The translations under genes and the position numbers were made by a program. From contig JAPPEF010000055.1 in assembly GCA_028875335.1 (NCBI GenBank), forward strand, positions 1 to 14,596: a DNA stretch of 14,596 bases. Reading direction: 5' to 3'. Positions 12,952 through 14,596 of the stretch are shown here, piece by piece. The first letter of the stretch is position 1; every line of letters begins with the position of its first letter. Below the pieces are notes generated by a model, which was not told where the DNA came from, did not search any database, and was given only the letters and a program-made list of their open reading frames with translations. This DNA comes from Gemmatimonadota bacterium. Lineage in GTDB: Bacteria > Latescibacterota > UBA2968 > UBA8231.

Positions 12952-13947
12952 ATGGTGTTGGACATCCGCGACTTGCGCGAAGAGGCTGCGCCGGTCGCTG
13001 AAACATCGCTGGACCAGTTGCTCCGCGGCAAACAGGCCCAACCACTGGTGCTCAGCGCGGACGATTTGGACCAGCTCTTAACCATCGCCGAGGACTCGGA
13101 CGACAGCCGACGGCTAGGGGCCATCGACATCTTGAGCCATCACCGCTCTTGGCTGTCTTCGCTGCGCATGCTGCGCCGGATCGTGAGGCTGGCGCACAAA
13201 GAGCACGACCCCCGCCCGGCTGCGGCCTTGGTGCAAGCGCTGCGCCAGTGCGACGAGGTCGCCCAGTTCCTAACCAGCAAAGAGCGCGCGGTCGCCCGCG
13301 AAGCGGCGCAGGGCGTGCCGATCAGCCGCCAGACTCTCGCGCCGATCACCGCGGCACTAGCCGCGGGCCTTCCAACGGATATCGCGGCAGTGCTCCTAGA
13401 CAAAATTCACCGCACCCATCCCTCCATGGTGCCCTATGCAGTCGATTGCCTCCTCAAGTGCGACCCCAACGAGGACCTAGTGCGCACGTTCTTGGCGCAC
13501 TTGCCGCAGATACCGCTCTTCTCGCTCTTCGTCGAGGCTGGACTGCCCCCAACCATGGTTTCGACTGCACAAACCCGCGTCTGGCAACAGGCGATGCGGA
13601 TAGCCATTGAGGTTCTCCAAGAGATTCCATCGGCCAAGCTGCTGCGCCACTTGCTCAGCAAGTGCAGCGAGGACGCGGCCTTCGCCCGCAGCCACGCTCG
13701 CTTTCTGCACGGGATAGCCCAGCGAGCCGATACTTCATTGGACGCCGATTTAATCGGCCACTTCGAGCGGCTCACCTCCGGTGCCTCCGAGGACAAAGTC
13801 GCTCGTCTAGCCCAACTATTAGTCGGGTTAAGTGGGAGACTCGACAGCCAAGCAGAGCAGCAGGCGGTAGCCCTTCTAGAAAATTGGAAATCCCGCTCGG
13901 CCTCGCTCAAGCTCAAGATTTACCATCTAGAGCAAGGCATCCGCTGA
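12952..13947 (+). CDS. Hypothetical all-helical protein, possibly HEAT-like
   Basis: I do not recognise the family. The 331-residue chain has no signal peptide or membrane segment and reads as a succession of amphipathic helices: 38-47, 53-62, 66-82, 88-106, 125-140, 143-153, 158-169, 173-183, 207-223, 227-240, 246-258, 264-275, 280-295 and 299-313. Short polar turns lie between them. This is the look of an alpha-solenoid (HEAT- or ARM-like), suggesting protein binding rather than catalysis; no active-site motif is seen. ATG 12952 is preferred over GTG 12907 because AGAGG (12936-12940) stands 11 bases before it, though this spacing is longish. It is flanked by a weak hairpin upstream and a strong terminator downstream, so it is probably a single-gene unit facing the LptF/G gene. 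Confidence 0.75.
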   Translation: MVLDIRDLREEAAPVAETSLDQLLRGKQAQPLVLSADDLDQLLTIAEDSDDSRRLGAIDILSHHRSWLSSLRMLRRIVRLAHKEHDPRPAAALVQALRQCDEVAQFLTSKERAVAREAAQGVPISRQTLAPITAALAAGLPTDIAAVLLDKIHRTHPSMVPYAVDCLLKCDPNEDLVRTFLAHLPQIPLFSLFVEAGLPPTMVSTAQTRVWQQAMRIAIEVLQEIPSAKLLRHLLSKCSEDAAFARSHARFLHGIAQRADTSLDADLIGHFERLTSGASEDKVARLAQLLVGLSGRLDSQAEQQAVALLENWKSRSASLKLKIYHLEQGIR

Positions 13948-13976
13948 GCACCTATTCCAATTCGGGTCTCCCCAAG

Positions 13977-14007
13977 GGCCGTTCGCCGACGGGCGAACGG
14001 CCTTTTT
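13977..14007 (+). terminator. Strong intrinsic terminator
   Basis: GGCCGTTCGCC (13977-13987) and its exact complement (13992-14002) form an 11-bp stem with a 4-base loop GACG, followed by TTTTTATTTAT. It ends the helical-protein gene 29 bp after its stop. The stop codon of the convergent permease gene (14006-14008) lies within the T-run, so the same hairpin may weakly serve that gene too, but there it lacks a U-tract. Confidence 0.9.
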
Positions 14008-14596
14008 ATTTATGCACGCGCCACAGCAGCACTAAGGCCAAGACGGCAAATAGCAGGTTGGCTATCCACGCACCCAACCAAGGCGCAAGCAAATGATTCC
14101 AACCGAGGGCTTGGCCGGCTTTGACGCAACTGTAATAAGCAAAGCAGAGCAGGACTCCCAAGCCGAAGCTATTGGCCAAGCCGGCGCGGCGGGCATTGGC
14201 GCCGAGGGTCGCGCCGAGGGCGATGATGATAAAGCTGGTCAGGGGAAAGGATATTTTCAGGTGCAAATCGACGCGCTGGCGCGTGGCGTCCTCTCCGTTG
14301 AGCGTGGCGCGGGCGATGTAGTCGGCCAGCTCGGCGTAGTTCATTTCCTCGGGGTCCTTCTGCTGACGAGCAAAGTCACTGGGAAGCAACGACAAGCTCG
14401 ATAGAGATAGGGTATCGAAGGAAGAAGTCGCCACAGCTTCGCCCTCGGCAAAGCGAAAGCGGCGGCCTTCGAGGAGCACCCAAATGCCCTCCCGCCATTC
14501 CATGCGCCGGGCCACGGCGCGCTCCAGCGGGACATAGTCGTGCAGCCGCTCCCAAGACACTTCGTCGGCGCGTTGCCGCCCCGCGTCGTAGCTGCG
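14006..14596 (-). CDS. LptF/LptG (YjgP/YjgQ) family LPS export permease, C-terminal part
   Basis: The frame is open from the window edge (base 14596) to TAA at 14006, giving the last 196 residues; the N-terminal transmembrane half is cut off. The visible part starts in the periplasmic beta-jellyroll domain (VPLERAVARRMEWREGIWVL and following) and continues with the family-typical segment MNYAELADYIARA. LHLKISFPLTSFIIIALGA opens the first of three C-terminal membrane helices, followed by GLGVLLCFAYYSCVKAGQAL and WIANLLFAVLALVLLW. In the LptB2FG complex this protein extracts lipopolysaccharide from the inner membrane for transport to the cell surface. Which of LptF or LptG it is cannot be told from this half. 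It shows that the organism has an outer membrane with LPS or a similar lipid. Confidence 0.88.
   Translation of the reverse strand, partial: RSYDAGRQRADEVSWERLHDYVPLERAVARRMEWREGIWVLLEGRRFRFAEGEAVATSSFDTLSLSSLSLLPSDFARQQKDPEEMNYAELADYIARATLNGEDATRQRVDLHLKISFPLTSFIIIALGATLGANARRAGLANSFGLGVLLCFAYYSCVKAGQALGWNHLLAPWLGAWIANLLFAVLALVLLWRVHK

Noticed and set aside
13662..14096. Open frame running across the end of the helical-protein gene, the terminator and the permease gene end
   Set aside because: It crosses a strong intrinsic terminator, overlaps two better-supported genes and has low-complexity, arginine/serine-rich content.

Overview
The window is ordinary-looking, fairly GC-rich (about 60% by eye) bacterial chromosome, densely packed, from a diderm (Gram-negative type) organism: it carries a lipopolysaccharide-export LptF/LptG permease, a LysM/Amidase_3 cell-wall hydrolase with a signal peptide, and a lipobox lipoprotein. 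The mix of a PhyH dioxygenase, Gfo/Idh/MocA and SDR oxidoreductases, an archaeal-type class I aldolase and an uncharacterised ATP-grasp-like protein recalls uncultured marine or soil phyla such as Latescibacterota or Poribacteria. That taxonomic guess is inference only; no rRNA is present to test it. I see no insertion sequence, CRISPR array or phage module.

Layout. 1-1341 (+): the end of one and all of a second ATPase subunit of a di/oligopeptide ABC importer. 1348-3086 (-): a two-gene unit, class I fructose-bisphosphate aldolase then a PhyH-type dioxygenase, convergent with the transporter with only 6 bp between the stops. 3127-3254: tRNA-Asp(GTC) with encoded CCA and its own terminator. 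3291-6324 (-): a tightly coupled unit of an ATP-grasp-like protein, a LarE-type sulfur transferase and peptide deformylase, running towards tRNA-Asp. 6325-6455: a divergent promoter region with good sigma70-type boxes for both directions and a 7-bp-arm inverted repeat over one of them. 6456-8306 (+): SDR plus Gfo/Idh/MocA dehydrogenases, ended by a hairpin terminator. 8369-8544: AT-rich leader with possible RNA structure, then a small 83-aa hypothetical gene and a strong bidirectional terminator (8818-8854). 8859-10865 (-): six-LysM N-acetylmuramoyl-L-alanine amidase. 10866-10982: back-to-back promoters. 10983-12775 (+): selA and an overlapping small lipoprotein gene. 12952-13947 (+): an all-helical hypothetical protein with a strong terminator. 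14006-14596 (-): C-terminal part of an LptF/LptG permease.

How the genes work together. Most units are housekeeping: peptide uptake, N-terminal deformylation, cell-wall remodelling, LPS export, selenocysteine synthesis. The SDR/Gfo-Idh pair is probably a small catabolic or polyol/sugar-modifying unit. The least explained part is the ATP-grasp/LarE/Def unit: LarE normally works with LarB and LarC to make the nickel-pincer cofactor, but here it sits 5 bp behind an uncharacterised ATP-grasp-like enzyme. No clearly novel system is proven. The best candidates for follow-up are that unit, the structured leader before the 83-aa gene, and the two divergent promoter regions.
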